Shown here: positions 27,476 through 36,507 of the stretch, in pieces | Position numbering within the stretch: the stretch's first letter is position 1 | How the letters are laid out: each line of letters opens with the position of its first letter | Source: an uncultured Tenacibaculum sp. | GTDB taxonomy: Bacteria; Bacteroidota; Bacteroidia; Flavobacteriales; Flavobacteriaceae | Assembly (NCBI RefSeq): GCF_947494125.1 | Contig: NZ_CANLTU010000003.1 | Span: forward strand, 248,001 to 312,000 | Direction: 5' to 3' | Length of the DNA: 64,000 nt | Notes under the pieces: generated by a model | The model's database searches: none | What the model saw: only the letters and a program-made list of their open reading frames with translations | What the model was told of the DNA's origin: nothing | Translations under genes and position numbers: made by a program

Positions 27476-28535
27476 ATTACTTTTCTTATTTATTCTTTTT
27501 CCTACTATTTTAATAGCAAATGATGATAAGAAACATGAAAAAAGCAAAACCATAAGTAAAAACTTTACAGTTAATAAAAACGCAACTTTATACATTAGTA
27601 ATAAATATGGAAACTTAAATGTTACTACTTGGAACCAAAACCGTATAGAGATTGAAGTTAAAATAACTGTAAAAGGTGATGACTTAAGTAATATTGAACA
27701 AAAATTAAATGCTATAGATGTTCACTTTGAAGCTTCAGAAAGCTTAGTTGAAGCACGTACTAAAATTGAAAGCACAAAATCTAAATGGTCTTGGTGGGGT
27801 AAAAGTAACACCAATTATAAAATTAATTATTTTGTAAAAATGCCAATAACCAATAATGCTGATTTAAATAATAAATACGGTAGTATTGAACTTGGATCTT
27901 TAGAAGGTAAGGCTAATTTAAATTGTGATTATGGAAATGTAGAAGTTGACAAACTTTTAAACGATACAAACTCTATTAATTTAGATTATTGTGGTAATTC
28001 AGAAATTAACTTTATGAAATCTGGGAGTGTTAATATTGACTACTCTAAATTACGAATTGTAAACTCTGAAGATTTAAAAGTAAATGCTGATTATTCTACT
28101 ATAAAAATAGGTACCACTACAAATCTTAAATTTAATAGCGATTATGGTAGTATTTCTGTGAATAATGTTTCTACTATTGTAGGTGGTACAGACTATGCTG
28201 CTATTAAAATTGGAACGCTAAAAAAAGCGCTGAAAATTAATACAGATTACGGTAGTATTAGAGTTCAAGATATTGCCAAAGGTTTTGAAAACATTACTAT
28301 TGATGGTAGCTATGCAGGTATTAAATTAGGTACTAGTAGTGATAATAATTTTAACTTTACTATAGATTTAGGATATGCTGGCTTTAATTATCCAAAAGAT
28401 AATGTAGATATGTTTAAAAGCATCAAAAAAAGCTCTAAAAAGCATTATGAAGGTACTTTTGGTAAAGGAAACTCAAACTCAACCATAAATATAAAATCTA
28501 GGTATGGTGGTGTTTCTCTTAAAATTAATGATTAA
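27462..28535 (+). CDS. Exported DUF4097-type beta-helix protein
   Basis: A 357-residue secreted protein with a signal peptide ending near residue 19 (TILIAND). The mature part is a beta-solenoid of ~20-residue repeats, each with a DYG/DYS-x-I core: NKYGSIELG, NCDYGNVEV, NADYSTIKIG, NSDYGSISV, NTDYGSIRV. This is the pattern of DUF4097/putative adhesin proteins that commonly sit in ECF sigma operons of Bacteroidetes. It is translated with a 14-base overlap from the anti-sigma-like gene. Possible roles are envelope sensing or structure. It converges with the YhhN-like gene with an 11-base overlap. Confidence 0.8.
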   Translation: MKLYKLLFLFILFPTILIANDDKKHEKSKTISKNFTVNKNATLYISNKYGNLNVTTWNQNRIEIEVKITVKGDDLSNIEQKLNAIDVHFEASESLVEARTKIESTKSKWSWWGKSNTNYKINYFVKMPITNNADLNNKYGSIELGSLEGKANLNCDYGNVEVDKLLNDTNSINLDYCGNSEINFMKSGSVNIDYSKLRIVNSEDLKVNADYSTIKIGTTTNLKFNSDYGSISVNNVSTIVGGTDYAAIKIGTLKKALKINTDYGSIRVQDIAKGFENITIDGSYAGIKLGTSSDNNFNFTIDLGYAGFNYPKDNVDMFKSIKKSSKKHYEGTFGKGNSNSTINIKSRYGGVSLKIND

Positions 28536-29184
28536 TTCTTTTTCTTTTAATCATAGATAAACAAATTAAGTAACGTGCAACATAATACATAGCTGTATAT
28601 ACAATTACGTAAACTAGATTATAGTCTAAAAATTTATTAAAAGCTATTAAAACATCGGCAGTTACAATAAGTAAAATACCAAATAAAAAGAACTTACTTT
28701 TTTTATTCATTTCATTTAAATAATTAAAGAAAGCTAAGCCTATCATTATTGCTGAAGTTATTCCCATGAATAAAAACGATAACGATATTTCTTGCAGGTA
28801 TGGTTTTAGCAAAACAAAAATAGTAGTAAATAAAAGTAAACTAGGGATTACATAAATTAATAACATCTTAGGTTTTGTTTCAAACAATGCTCTTCTAGAT
28901 ATAACAATGTATAAAACTCTATTTGCTAAGAGTAAGAAGATTCCAAGCATCATAAAAGAATCGTCGAAAATTAAAAATGTATCTGATGCTATCGAGTTCA
29001 TTAAAATTAATAAGTAGAAATAATCAATTTTTTTTGAAGTACTTAAATACAAGAACGACAAGGACATCAATGATAAAATTTTTATAATCATCTCAGTAAT
29101 TGAGTTGCCCGTATCAATAAAAAACAAAGAAACAAAACACGTTAAAAAATAAGCTACACTATATAAATTAATATTCTGGGGCAT
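28525..29184 (-). CDS. YhhN-family (lysoplasmalogenase-like) membrane protein
   Basis: A 219-residue, almost wholly hydrophobic protein with about eight membrane helices, fitting the YhhN/TMEM86 family. Acidic residues inside the membrane, as in NSIASDTFLIF and IVTADVLIAFNKF, correspond to the family's conserved Asp positions. Human TMEM86B hydrolyses lysoplasmalogen; the bacterial substrate is not established. Its end overlaps the convergent DUF4097-type gene by 11 bases. Confidence 0.75.
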   Translation of the reverse strand: MPQNINLYSVAYFLTCFVSLFFIDTGNSITEMIIKILSLMSLSFLYLSTSKKIDYFYLLILMNSIASDTFLIFDDSFMMLGIFLLLANRVLYIVISRRALFETKPKMLLIYVIPSLLLFTTIFVLLKPYLQEISLSFLFMGITSAIMIGLAFFNYLNEMNKKSKFFLFGILLIVTADVLIAFNKFLDYNLVYVIVYTAMYYVARYLICLSMIKRKRINH

Positions 29185-29231
29185 ATGTACAAAACTTAAA
29201 TATAACCAATTTTAACTTTAAAATAAACAAA

Positions 29232-29957
29232 ATGAAAAAACAACTTATTACAGCCATTATAATTTTACTTTCTCTTAACGTTAGTGCTCAAAGTTGGTGG
29301 AATTCTAAAAAGGTAAAAGGAAACGGAAATGTAGTTACTAAAACTAGATCTATTGGCTCTTTTGATAAAGTGAGCGTAGGTGGCTCTTTTGACGTTAATC
29401 TAGTAGATGGTACTGAAGGTAAAATAACTATTAAAGGTGAATCTAACTTACTTCCTTATATTGAAACTGAGGTAAGAAACGGTAAATTAAAAATTAAATT
29501 TAAAGAAAACACAAACATTAGAACTACAAAGCGATTAGTTGTTACTGTTCCTTTTGAAAGAATTGAAGCTGTTTCTTTAGGTGGTTCTGGAAATATTTCT
29601 GTGCAAAAACGTATGAAAGCTGACGATGCTTCATTTAATATTGGTGGTTCTGGTAATATTACTGCTAATGTTGATGCTAACAATGTAAAAGCTTCTATTG
29701 GTGGTTCTGGAAACATTAAATTAAAAGGTAAAACGGACAACTTTAAATGCTCTATTGCTGGTTCTGGTAGTGTAAAAGCTTACGATTTAGACACAAATAC
29801 TTTAAAAGCTAGTATTGCTGGTTCTGGTAGTGTACAAACAAGTGTTAGCTCTAAAATTAAAGCTAGTGTAGTTGGTTCTGGTAGTGTATATTATAAAGGG
29901 AATCCTAAAATAGACAGTAATTCTATTGGTTCTGGTGATGTTATTGACAGAAACTAA
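29232..29957 (+). CDS. Head-GIN domain (DUF2807) putative adhesin
   Basis: A 241-residue secreted protein: signal peptide ending VSAQS, then a beta-helix of Gly-Ser repeats, GGSGNI three times and AGSGSV/VGSGSV three times, spaced 20-30 residues, and GSGDV at the end. This is the DUF2807 auto-transporter adhesin-like family, abundant in Bacteroidetes. The fold resembles the neighbouring DUF4097-type protein, and both lie beside the ECF sigma operon. Surface or periplasmic location is likely; the ligand is unknown. Confidence 0.85.
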   Translation: MKKQLITAIIILLSLNVSAQSWWNSKKVKGNGNVVTKTRSIGSFDKVSVGGSFDVNLVDGTEGKITIKGESNLLPYIETEVRNGKLKIKFKENTNIRTTKRLVVTVPFERIEAVSLGGSGNISVQKRMKADDASFNIGGSGNITANVDANNVKASIGGSGNIKLKGKTDNFKCSIAGSGSVKAYDLDTNTLKASIAGSGSVQTSVSSKIKASVVGSGSVYYKGNPKIDSNSIGSGDVIDRN

Positions 29958-29981
29958 GAATTAATTAAAAGAACTTAAAAT

Positions 29982-30018
29982 AAAAACCCTCATTGAAATT
30001 ATTTCAATGAGGGTTTTT
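29982..30018. terminator. Strong bidirectional terminator
   Basis: AAAAACCCTCATTGAAAT pairs perfectly with ATTTCAATGAGGGTTTTT around a single-base centre; A/T runs on both sides serve the convergent adhesin and tail-fibre-type genes. Confidence 0.9.
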
Positions 30019-30041
30019 ATTTTATTAAGTGTAGAAAAATG

Positions 30042-31379
30042 TTAGTTTTTTTGTTCTAATAATTTTTCTATTTTCTCTAACCTAGCTGATAAGCTTTGTA
30101 ATTTCTTTAACTCATTCTCTTGCGCTTTTATCTTCTTTTCCTGTTGAATTGTATACAAGGTTAACTCTTCTATTTTCTGTAATAACTTAGCATCCATTTC
30201 TCCTAAAAAGAAACCATCTTTTTTTACTTTCGCAGCACTTGGTATATCTTTTAAATGTCCTTTTTCTTTAATATGAGTTTCTACTTCTTTTAACGTTGGT
30301 AGCTTATAATCGTTATAAAACACAAAATCTGACCAGCCTGTTGCTTGCACTTTAATTTCTCTTGCTCCTATTGATCCTTCTACTGCTAATCTATGGCTTC
30401 CTGTAGTTGTTGTTCCTATTCCTACTTTACCATCTTTTGTTATTCTAAACCTTTCTACAGATGCTCCCGTTAAAGTTGGAGATGTAAAAATTCCAAAATC
30501 TGCTCCACTACTTCCTTGTCTCATATGCTTTAAAAAAGTACCACTAGCCCCTCCTCCTGCATTAAATCGCATAGACACTACATCATTTACACTCCCTGAT
30601 AAATTAGTTAAACTTAACACGCCATTTGTTGTATCCGCACTATTTTCATTAATTGTTAATTTTGAATCTGGTTCTGTTGTTCCTATTCCTACATAACCAT
30701 TATAATCAACTCGCATTCTTTCCAAAGGGGCTACAGTTCCTGAACTTAAAGTTTTTGTTGAAAATGTAATCGCACCTCCTCTATCTGCTGTAGAATAACT
30801 TCTTTCTATAAATGATATTCTATTTACAGCGTGAGGAGTACTATTTTTATAAGTTCTTCTAAAGTCAACTATTCCAGTACCAAATCCATCATAACCAACA
30901 TTTGAATGGCTAGTTGTCAGATATATTAAATCTTTAACTGATGTTCTCGATTCTGTATTTACTTCTGCTATTTGAAGTTTTGCTTTAGGAGCTGTAGTTC
31001 CCATCCCAATATTACCATTATACTCTATAGTTAATTTAGCATCCGTTAAATTTGCCGAAGCACTGTTATTGGCTCCGTTATTCAAGATGTGTATTTTACC
31101 TCTAGCAGCAGCATCTTGTCTTTCAAAAGCAATAGCAGACTTTCTATAATAATTGTTCCCCGGTTCTAAATAGCCAAAATGAATACCAGTCCAAGTGCCA
31201 GAACTTATAGTACCACCAAAACTTGCTGCTAAATTATTTGGCGAAGCTGATTTAACATCTAAAGGTGTTTGAGGTGTTGTTGTTCCTATACCTATATTAC
31301 CTGTAAGCTCTAACTTATTTTGAGCTCTCAAATGAAAGCATACTAATAAAACGCCAATACCTAATATTGTCTTTTTCAT
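30042..31379 (-). CDS. Secreted tail-fibre-type protein, paralogue 1
   Basis: A 445-residue exported protein (signal peptide ending LRAQ). The body has repeated GIGTTTPxxxLxV/I units (GNIGIGTTTPQTPLDV, GNIGMGTTAPKAKLQI, GYVGIGTTEPDSKLTI), a pattern of trimeric tail-fibre-like beta structures. The C-terminus has GHLKDIPSAAKVKKDGFFLG followed by a coiled coil (about 395-443). Such proteins are common in flavobacteria and not phage genes. Its 3' region is 98% identical in DNA to that of the next gene, and the two share an upstream motif. It is probably surface-exposed. Confidence 0.8.
   Translation of the reverse strand: MKKTILGIGVLLVCFHLRAQNKLELTGNIGIGTTTPQTPLDVKSASPNNLAASFGGTISSGTWTGIHFGYLEPGNNYYRKSAIAFERQDAAARGKIHILNNGANNSASANLTDAKLTIEYNGNIGMGTTAPKAKLQIAEVNTESRTSVKDLIYLTTSHSNVGYDGFGTGIVDFRRTYKNSTPHAVNRISFIERSYSTADRGGAITFSTKTLSSGTVAPLERMRVDYNGYVGIGTTEPDSKLTINENSADTTNGVLSLTNLSGSVNDVVSMRFNAGGGASGTFLKHMRQGSSGADFGIFTSPTLTGASVERFRITKDGKVGIGTTTTGSHRLAVEGSIGAREIKVQATGWSDFVFYNDYKLPTLKEVETHIKEKGHLKDIPSAAKVKKDGFFLGEMDAKLLQKIEELTLYTIQQEKKIKAQENELKKLQSLSARLEKIEKLLEQKN
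30131..30275. repeat. 145-bp direct repeat, copy 1
   Basis: Coding region for the GHLKDIPSAA to coiled-coil segment; 142 of 145 bases match copy 2 at 31669-31813 by eye. The flanks diverge at once, indicating recent gene conversion or strong constraint. Confidence 0.9.
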
Positions 31380-31444
31380 AATTATTTTTTTAAAAAATTT
31401 ATAAATTAAGAAGAAATAAAAACACGAAAAATCCTTTAATTACC

Positions 31445-31465
31445 TAGCAAAATTTATTTCTTTTT
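31445..31465 (-). promoter_or_regulatory. Shared upstream motif of tail-fibre-type gene 1
   Basis: Minus strand AAAAAGAAATAAATTTTGCTA (read in two parts: AAAAAGAAATAAAT, TTTGCTA), 20 of 21 identical to 33129-33149 upstream of the paralogue. The TTTGC part may be a -7 element. Confidence 0.5.
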
Positions 31466-31495
31466 AAATACAAATATACATTTAAAAACAAAAAA

Positions 31496-31516
31496 AGAGT
31501 TCCCATTTAGAACTCT
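31496..31516 (-). terminator. Terminator after tail-fibre-type paralogue 2
   Basis: AGAGTTC (31496-31502) pairs with GAACTCT (31510-31516), 7-base loop, followed on the minus strand by a long T-rich run. Confidence 0.75.
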
Positions 31517-31540
31517 CTTATTAACAAAATAATTATTGTT

Positions 31541-33067
31541 TTATTTAGTATTTAATCTTGCTTCTATTTTAGACAATCTGTTAGACAAATCCTTCAAAGA
31601 CTTTAATTCTCCCTCTTGTTTTTTAATTTTTTTATCCTGTAAATTCATTTTCTCCTCTTGTGCTTTAATCTTCTTTTCCTGTTGAATTGTATACAAGGTT
31701 AACTCTTCTATTTTCTGTAATAACTTAGCATCCATTTCTCCTAAAAAGAAACCTTCTTTTTTTACTTCTGCAGCACTTGGTATATCTTTTAAATGTCCTT
31801 TTTCTTTAATATGTTTTTCAACCTCATTTAACGTTTGTAAATTATATTCTTTTTCAAACACAAAATCTGCCCAATTCGCATAAGTAGCTACCTTAACCTC
31901 TGTAGTTGCAATTTTACCATTTACCCCTAGTTTAAAACCTTTAGTATCTGTTGTTCCAATTCCTACATTACCATCCACAACTAAACTATGAACTGTTTTT
32001 CCGTTTGGTTGAGCTGCATTTTTAAAATAAGTAACATGTTGAGCAATACCACTTCCTGGTATTGTTTTAGGTGCTATTTCAAAAACACCGTTGTATCCTG
32101 TAATAGCTGCTCCAGTTTTTAAAACTACATCTTTATATACGTTACCTTCTCCAATTCTTAAATCTCCTCCTACTGTTAGTTTTGAAGATGGATCTATTGT
32201 TCCTATTCCAACATAACCATTTGGAAGGATACTCATTACTTCTTCTTCTGAAGTATAATCTGCTCCTCCATGCTGAAATATAGCTAATCTTCCTCGTCCA
32301 TAACCACCTATATTAATTTTTTGTAACGACGGTCCTGTTATTTGAGTTCCGTTTGAATATCCAAACAGAGAAAGCTTTGGGCTATTTAAATTAAAATTCA
32401 CTGTTTTATTTGACAAAATTATCCTGTCTGAATCTTCTCCAGAAATTTGTAATTTAGCTCCAGGAGAAGTTGTTCCTATACCTACGTTACCATTATCTCC
32501 AATAACCATCCTTGTTTGTTGAGTTCCTGCATAACCATTTCTTGTTCCAAAAGCTAATCCATTATTTGATGTTTTATCCTCAATACCAAAATCAATAAAC
32601 CCTTGAGGTGTAGCATCAACTACTCTTTGTAACCTTACAGATGTATTAAACCATGTAGTACCATTTGTATTTCTCTTATTTAAAATTTGAAACTTTGAAA
32701 AATTACCCACTACATTTCCTTCAAACTTAGCTAAAATTGACCTATCATTACTTATAGCTCCCAACTCTGCTGCTCTAATATGTAATTGGGTATCTGGATT
32801 AGTAACTCCTATCCCAAAATAACCAGCATTATTCATCACAATTTGCTCAGTTCCACTATTACCAAAAGAAATCCCTCCTGTATAAGAGGTTAAAAAAAGC
32901 TTTCTTCCTACAGATTCAATTCTGTTTCTAGAACCATCCCACTGGCCTAATTCAATTGAACTTGTATTGTCCTTAATTTTAAATCGGGTATTAACTTCAT
33001 TATCTTGTTGTGCCTTAATGTTAGTACATAACATTAGCAACAAAACTCCTAGTATTGTTTTTTTCAT
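31541..33067 (-). CDS. Secreted tail-fibre-type protein, paralogue 2
   Basis: A 508-residue paralogue of the 445-residue protein, with the same opening MKKTILG, a signal peptide ending IKAQQ, GIGTTSPGAKLQI and GIGTIDPSSKLTV repeats and the same GHLKDIPSAAEVKKEGFFLG end with a longer coiled coil (about 450-505). The two bodies are otherwise diverged, while the C-terminal 48 codons are nearly identical, which suggests that the C-terminus is a shared assembly or surface-attachment module and the body is variable. A dedicated terminator follows, and an upstream motif is shared with the paralogue. Confidence 0.8.
   Translation of the reverse strand: MKKTILGVLLLMLCTNIKAQQDNEVNTRFKIKDNTSSIELGQWDGSRNRIESVGRKLFLTSYTGGISFGNSGTEQIVMNNAGYFGIGVTNPDTQLHIRAAELGAISNDRSILAKFEGNVVGNFSKFQILNKRNTNGTTWFNTSVRLQRVVDATPQGFIDFGIEDKTSNNGLAFGTRNGYAGTQQTRMVIGDNGNVGIGTTSPGAKLQISGEDSDRIILSNKTVNFNLNSPKLSLFGYSNGTQITGPSLQKINIGGYGRGRLAIFQHGGADYTSEEEVMSILPNGYVGIGTIDPSSKLTVGGDLRIGEGNVYKDVVLKTGAAITGYNGVFEIAPKTIPGSGIAQHVTYFKNAAQPNGKTVHSLVVDGNVGIGTTDTKGFKLGVNGKIATTEVKVATYANWADFVFEKEYNLQTLNEVEKHIKEKGHLKDIPSAAEVKKEGFFLGEMDAKLLQKIEELTLYTIQQEKKIKAQEEKMNLQDKKIKKQEGELKSLKDLSNRLSKIEARLNTK
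31669..31813. repeat. 145-bp direct repeat, copy 2
   Basis: Partner of 30131-30275, same orientation, three mismatches seen. It encodes the shared C-terminal module of the two tail-fibre-type proteins. Confidence 0.9.
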
Positions 33068-33128
33068 TGTAATAAGTTTATTTTTAATTATAGAAATAAA
33101 AAGCGCGAAGTAATTTTATATTTATTCA

Positions 33129-33149
33129 TAGCAATATTTATTTCTTTTT
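33129..33149 (-). promoter_or_regulatory. Shared upstream motif of tail-fibre-type gene 2
   Basis: Minus strand AAAAAGAAATAAAT then ATTGCTA, matching the motif at 31445-31465 except one base, ~62 bases before the ATG in each case. Likely a common promoter or regulator site. Confidence 0.5.
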
Positions 33150-33181
33150 CAACACAAGACTACAGATTTTTTTTTAAAAAA

Positions 33182-33201
33182 AAGCTCCCAAATGGGAGCT
33201 T
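33182..33201 (-). terminator. Terminator after valS
   Basis: Perfect 8-bp stem AAGCTCCC / GGGAGCTT with a 4-base loop and a T-run on the minus strand, 23 bases past the valS stop. Confidence 0.85.
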
Positions 33202-33223
33202 AATATTTTATTTTAAAATCTTC

Positions 33224-35860
33224 TTACTTTAACGAAGCTAAACTCGATTTAATGGTTTCTATTTTAGCTAAAGTGTCTGATTCTTTTTTCCGTTCTAAAG
33301 TTATTACTTGTTCTGGTGCATTACTTACAAAACGCTCATTAGATAATTTCTTTTGAATTCCAAATAAGAAACCTTCAGCTCTTTTTAACTCTGCTTTTAA
33401 CTTCTCTGTTTCTGCCTCTACATCTATATTTTCAACAGATATTGGTATAAAATATTCATTTGATTTTACTCTAAACGAAGCTCCTTCAACCTTTTCTGAA
33501 ACATAATTAATAACCGAAGCATTGGTTAATTTTTGAACTACAACATCAAAATCTTTTGTGAAATTTTCATTATTTACAACAAACAATTCTACTGCTTCTT
33601 TAAACGAAATGTTTTTATTTTTTCTAATCGTTCTAATACCAGAAACAACATCCGTAGCAAATTCAAACTGACTAATGATTGTTGTATCAACTTTTTTAAC
33701 CTCAGGGTATTTTGCTATAATTAAAGCTTCTTCTGGAGTTCTTTCTGTTATATGCTGCCATACTTCTTCTGATAAGAAAGGCATAAACGGATGTAATACT
33801 TTTAAATTATCTTCAAAAACAGCAATTATCGCATCAAATGTTTTTTTATCAATTGGTTGTTGATACCCTGGCTTTACCGCTTCTAATAACCATGAAGAAA
33901 AATCATCATTGATTAGTTTATAAATTGCCATTAATGCATCCGATAAACGATATTTAGAAAAATGATCTTCTATTTCTGCCAATATTGTTTGAAACTTCGC
34001 ATTATACCATTCTAATCCAATTTTAGCAGCTTCCGGTTGCTCTAAAGAAGCATCTACTTCCCAACCTTTTACTAAACGGAAAGCATTCCAAATTTTATTA
34101 GAAAACCCTTTTCCTTGCTGGCATAAATCTTCATCAAACATTAAATCGTTACCAGCCGCAGAACTTAATAGTAATCCAACACGAACTCCATCTGCACCAT
34201 AATCTTCTATTAATTTTAATGCATCCGGTGAATTCCCTAACGATTTAGACATTTTTCTACGTTGCTTATCACGTACTAAGCCTGTTAAGTATACATTTTC
34301 AAATGGTCGTTCATCTTTATACTCATATCCTGCAATAATCATACGAGCTACCCAGAAAAATAAGATATCTGGACCTGTAACTAAATCGTTTGTTGGATAG
34401 TAATATTTAATTTCCTCATTTTCTGGATTGTTAATTCCATCAAAAACAGACATTGGCCATAACCAAGAAGAGAACCAAGTATCTAAAGCATCTTCATCTT
34501 GCTTTAAATCGTTAATTGTTAGTTCTGCATTTTTAGTTTTTTCTTTCGCTAAAACTAAAGCATCTTCAATATTCTCTGCAACTACAAAATCTTCTTTACC
34601 ATCTCCATAGAAAAATGCAGGAATTTGTTGTCCCCACCATAATTGACGAGAAATATTCCAATCGCGAATATTTTCCATCCAATGACGATAGGTATTTTCA
34701 AACTTCTTTGGATATAATTTAACGTCGCTATCTTCTCCTAATACAGCTTCAATAGCTGGCTTAACTAAATCTTCCATTTTTAAGAACCATTGATCTGATA
34801 ATCTTGGTTCAATAACAGCTTTTGTTCTTTCTGAAGTTCCTACCTTATTTGTATGAACTTCTGTTTTTACTAAAACTCCGTTTTCTTCTAATTCTTTTGT
34901 AATTTCTTTACGAGCTACAAAACGATCTTTTCCTTTATAATGTAATCCAAAAGAATTTAAAGATGCATCTTCATTAAAAATATCAATTACTTCTAACTTA
35001 TGCTTATCTCCTAAAACCTTGTCATTTTCATCATGAGCTGGTGTTACTTTTAAACATCCAGTACCAAACTCTACATCAACATATTCATCTTCTATAATAG
35101 GAATTACTCTATTACATATAGGAACTATAGCTTTTTTACCTTTTAAATGGGTAAAACGCTCATCATTCGGGTTAATACAAATTGCCGTATCTCCAAAAAT
35201 AGTTTCTGGACGTGTTGTTGCAATTGTTAATTTTTCATAAGATCCTTCAATTTTATATTCTAAATAATAAAGGTTCCCTTGTTTTTCAACATGAATTACT
35301 TCTTCATCTGATAAGGTAGTTTTTGCTTCTGGATCCCAATTTACCATTCTATAACCTCGATAAATTAATCCTTTGTTGTATAAATCAACAAATACTTTTA
35401 TTACTGATTCAGACAAGGCTGGATCCATAGTAAAAGCTGTACGTTCCCAATCACAAGAAGCTCCTAACTTTTTTAATTGCTCTAAAATTATTCCCCCATA
35501 TTCATGTTTCCACTCCCATGCGTATGCTAAAAACTCCTCACGAGTTAAATCATTTTTATCAATTCCTTGTTCTTTTAACTTCGCTACAACCTTTGCTTCT
35601 GTTGCAATTGATGCATGATCTGTTCCTGGAACCCAACATGCATTTTTGCCTTGTAAACGAGCACGACGTATTAATACATCTTGAATTGTATTGTTTAACA
35701 TATGCCCCATATGTAATACTCCTGTTACATTCGGTGGTGGTATTACAATTGTATATGGCTCTCTATCATCTACTTCCGAATGGAAATAATTGTGTTGCAT
35801 CCAGTAATCGTACCACTTTCCTTCTACCTCTTTTGAATTATATTTTGATGGAATATTCAT
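33224..35860 (-). CDS. valS: Valyl-tRNA synthetase
   Basis: Class I aminoacyl-tRNA synthetase charging tRNA-Val. HIGH motif as HMGH (50-53) in PPNVTGVLHMGHML, editing domain in the middle with TTRPETIFGDTAI, catalytic KMSKS in RRKMSKSLGNS, an anticodon-binding helical domain and a C-terminal coiled coil ending near AEGFLFGIQKKL. I choose ATG 35860 (MNIPSKYNSKEVEGKWY, 878 aa) as the family start; an in-frame codon at 35884 would add eight residues. Monocistronic, divergent from the DUF1573 gene. Confidence 0.96.
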   Translation of the reverse strand: MNIPSKYNSKEVEGKWYDYWMQHNYFHSEVDDREPYTIVIPPPNVTGVLHMGHMLNNTIQDVLIRRARLQGKNACWVPGTDHASIATEAKVVAKLKEQGIDKNDLTREEFLAYAWEWKHEYGGIILEQLKKLGASCDWERTAFTMDPALSESVIKVFVDLYNKGLIYRGYRMVNWDPEAKTTLSDEEVIHVEKQGNLYYLEYKIEGSYEKLTIATTRPETIFGDTAICINPNDERFTHLKGKKAIVPICNRVIPIIEDEYVDVEFGTGCLKVTPAHDENDKVLGDKHKLEVIDIFNEDASLNSFGLHYKGKDRFVARKEITKELEENGVLVKTEVHTNKVGTSERTKAVIEPRLSDQWFLKMEDLVKPAIEAVLGEDSDVKLYPKKFENTYRHWMENIRDWNISRQLWWGQQIPAFFYGDGKEDFVVAENIEDALVLAKEKTKNAELTINDLKQDEDALDTWFSSWLWPMSVFDGINNPENEEIKYYYPTNDLVTGPDILFFWVARMIIAGYEYKDERPFENVYLTGLVRDKQRRKMSKSLGNSPDALKLIEDYGADGVRVGLLLSSAAGNDLMFDEDLCQQGKGFSNKIWNAFRLVKGWEVDASLEQPEAAKIGLEWYNAKFQTILAEIEDHFSKYRLSDALMAIYKLINDDFSSWLLEAVKPGYQQPIDKKTFDAIIAVFEDNLKVLHPFMPFLSEEVWQHITERTPEEALIIAKYPEVKKVDTTIISQFEFATDVVSGIRTIRKNKNISFKEAVELFVVNNENFTKDFDVVVQKLTNASVINYVSEKVEGASFRVKSNEYFIPISVENIDVEAETEKLKAELKRAEGFLFGIQKKLSNERFVSNAPEQVITLERKKESDTLAKIETIKSSLASLK

Positions 35861-35979
35861 ATATTTGTATATCTTTATGACCAATTATTATCTAATACTC
35901 AGTCTTTGGCATTATTTTTGAAATTTAGAAAGCAAAAATACAACTATCTATGAGGTACAGAAAATATGATGTTGGTTTT

Positions 35980-36009
35980 TTTGGTACTAAAAAAATAATA
36001 CTAAATTTG
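35980..36009 (+). promoter_or_regulatory. Promoter of the DUF1573 gene
   Basis: TTTG (35980-35983), 18 bases, TAAATTTG (36002-36009), close to the TTTG-N19-TAnnTTTG consensus, 35 bases before the ATG. Confidence 0.65.
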
Positions 36010-36044
36010 TAACGGTTTAAACCCCTAAATTAATTTTATCAATT

Positions 36045-36452
36045 ATGAAAACAATTTTATCATTCCTAGCTGTTTGTTTTATTACGTTAACAGTAAATGC
36101 TCAAGAATTTAAATTTGAAAGTGAAACTATTGACTACGGTAAAGTAGCTATTGGATCTGAAGGAAAGCGTACATTTGAGTTTACCAATGTTGGTGACGCT
36201 CCTTTAATTATTAAAGATATAAAGTCAACTTGTGGTTGTACTGTTCCTAAAAAACCTGAAGCTCCAATTATGCCAGGTCAAAAAGGGCAAATCGAAGTTT
36301 CTTACGATACTAAAAGACCAGGAGGTTTTTCAAAAGCTATTACAGTAATTTCTAACGCTAAGAAATCTAGAACAATGCTTAAGATTAAAGGTTTTGTTTC
36401 TAAGAAAGCTGCTCCTGCTAAAGAAAAAAGCATGATGAGTGATAGTGAATAA
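36045..36452 (+). CDS. DUF1573 exported protein
   Basis: A 135-residue secreted protein: signal peptide ending VNAQE, then one Ig-like DUF1573 domain with the diagnostic FxFTNVGDAPLIIKDIKSTCGCT and PGQKGQIEVSYDTKRPGGFSK. The CGC pair sits in the family's conserved place. Proteins of this family are abundant and periplasmic in Bacteroidetes; the function is not established. The tail (after 115) is Lys/Ala-rich. A near-consensus promoter and a strong terminator frame it as a single-gene unit. Confidence 0.9.
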   Translation: MKTILSFLAVCFITLTVNAQEFKFESETIDYGKVAIGSEGKRTFEFTNVGDAPLIIKDIKSTCGCTVPKKPEAPIMPGQKGQIEVSYDTKRPGGFSKAITVISNAKKSRTMLKIKGFVSKKAAPAKEKSMMSDSE

Positions 36453-36480
36453 TTATACAACTTTCATTTAATATAAAAAA

Positions 36481-36503
36481 ATCCTCTCCAAATTGGAGAG
36501 GAT
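36481..36503. terminator. Bidirectional terminator
   Basis: ATCCTCTCCAA pairs with TTGGAGAGGAT around one central base, with a T-run on the plus side and an A-run on the other. It serves the DUF1573 gene and the convergent protease gene. Confidence 0.9.
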
Positions 36504-36507
36504 TTTT

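Noticed and set aside
29456..29740. Antisense reading frame of 94 codons opposite the head-GIN gene
   Set aside because: It is a by-product of the Gly-Ser repeat codons; no start signal, no sensible protein features.
27900..29950. CRISPR or tandem DNA repeat from the periodic sequence in the beta-solenoid genes
   Set aside because: Periodicity is at the protein level (DYG or GSG motifs) with variable DNA; there are no identical repeats or spacers.
30042..33067. Prophage remnant (tail-fibre-like proteins)
   Set aside because: Both have signal peptides, own promoters and terminators; no capsid, tail, integrase or lysis genes occur nearby. These proteins are common chromosomal genes in flavobacteria.
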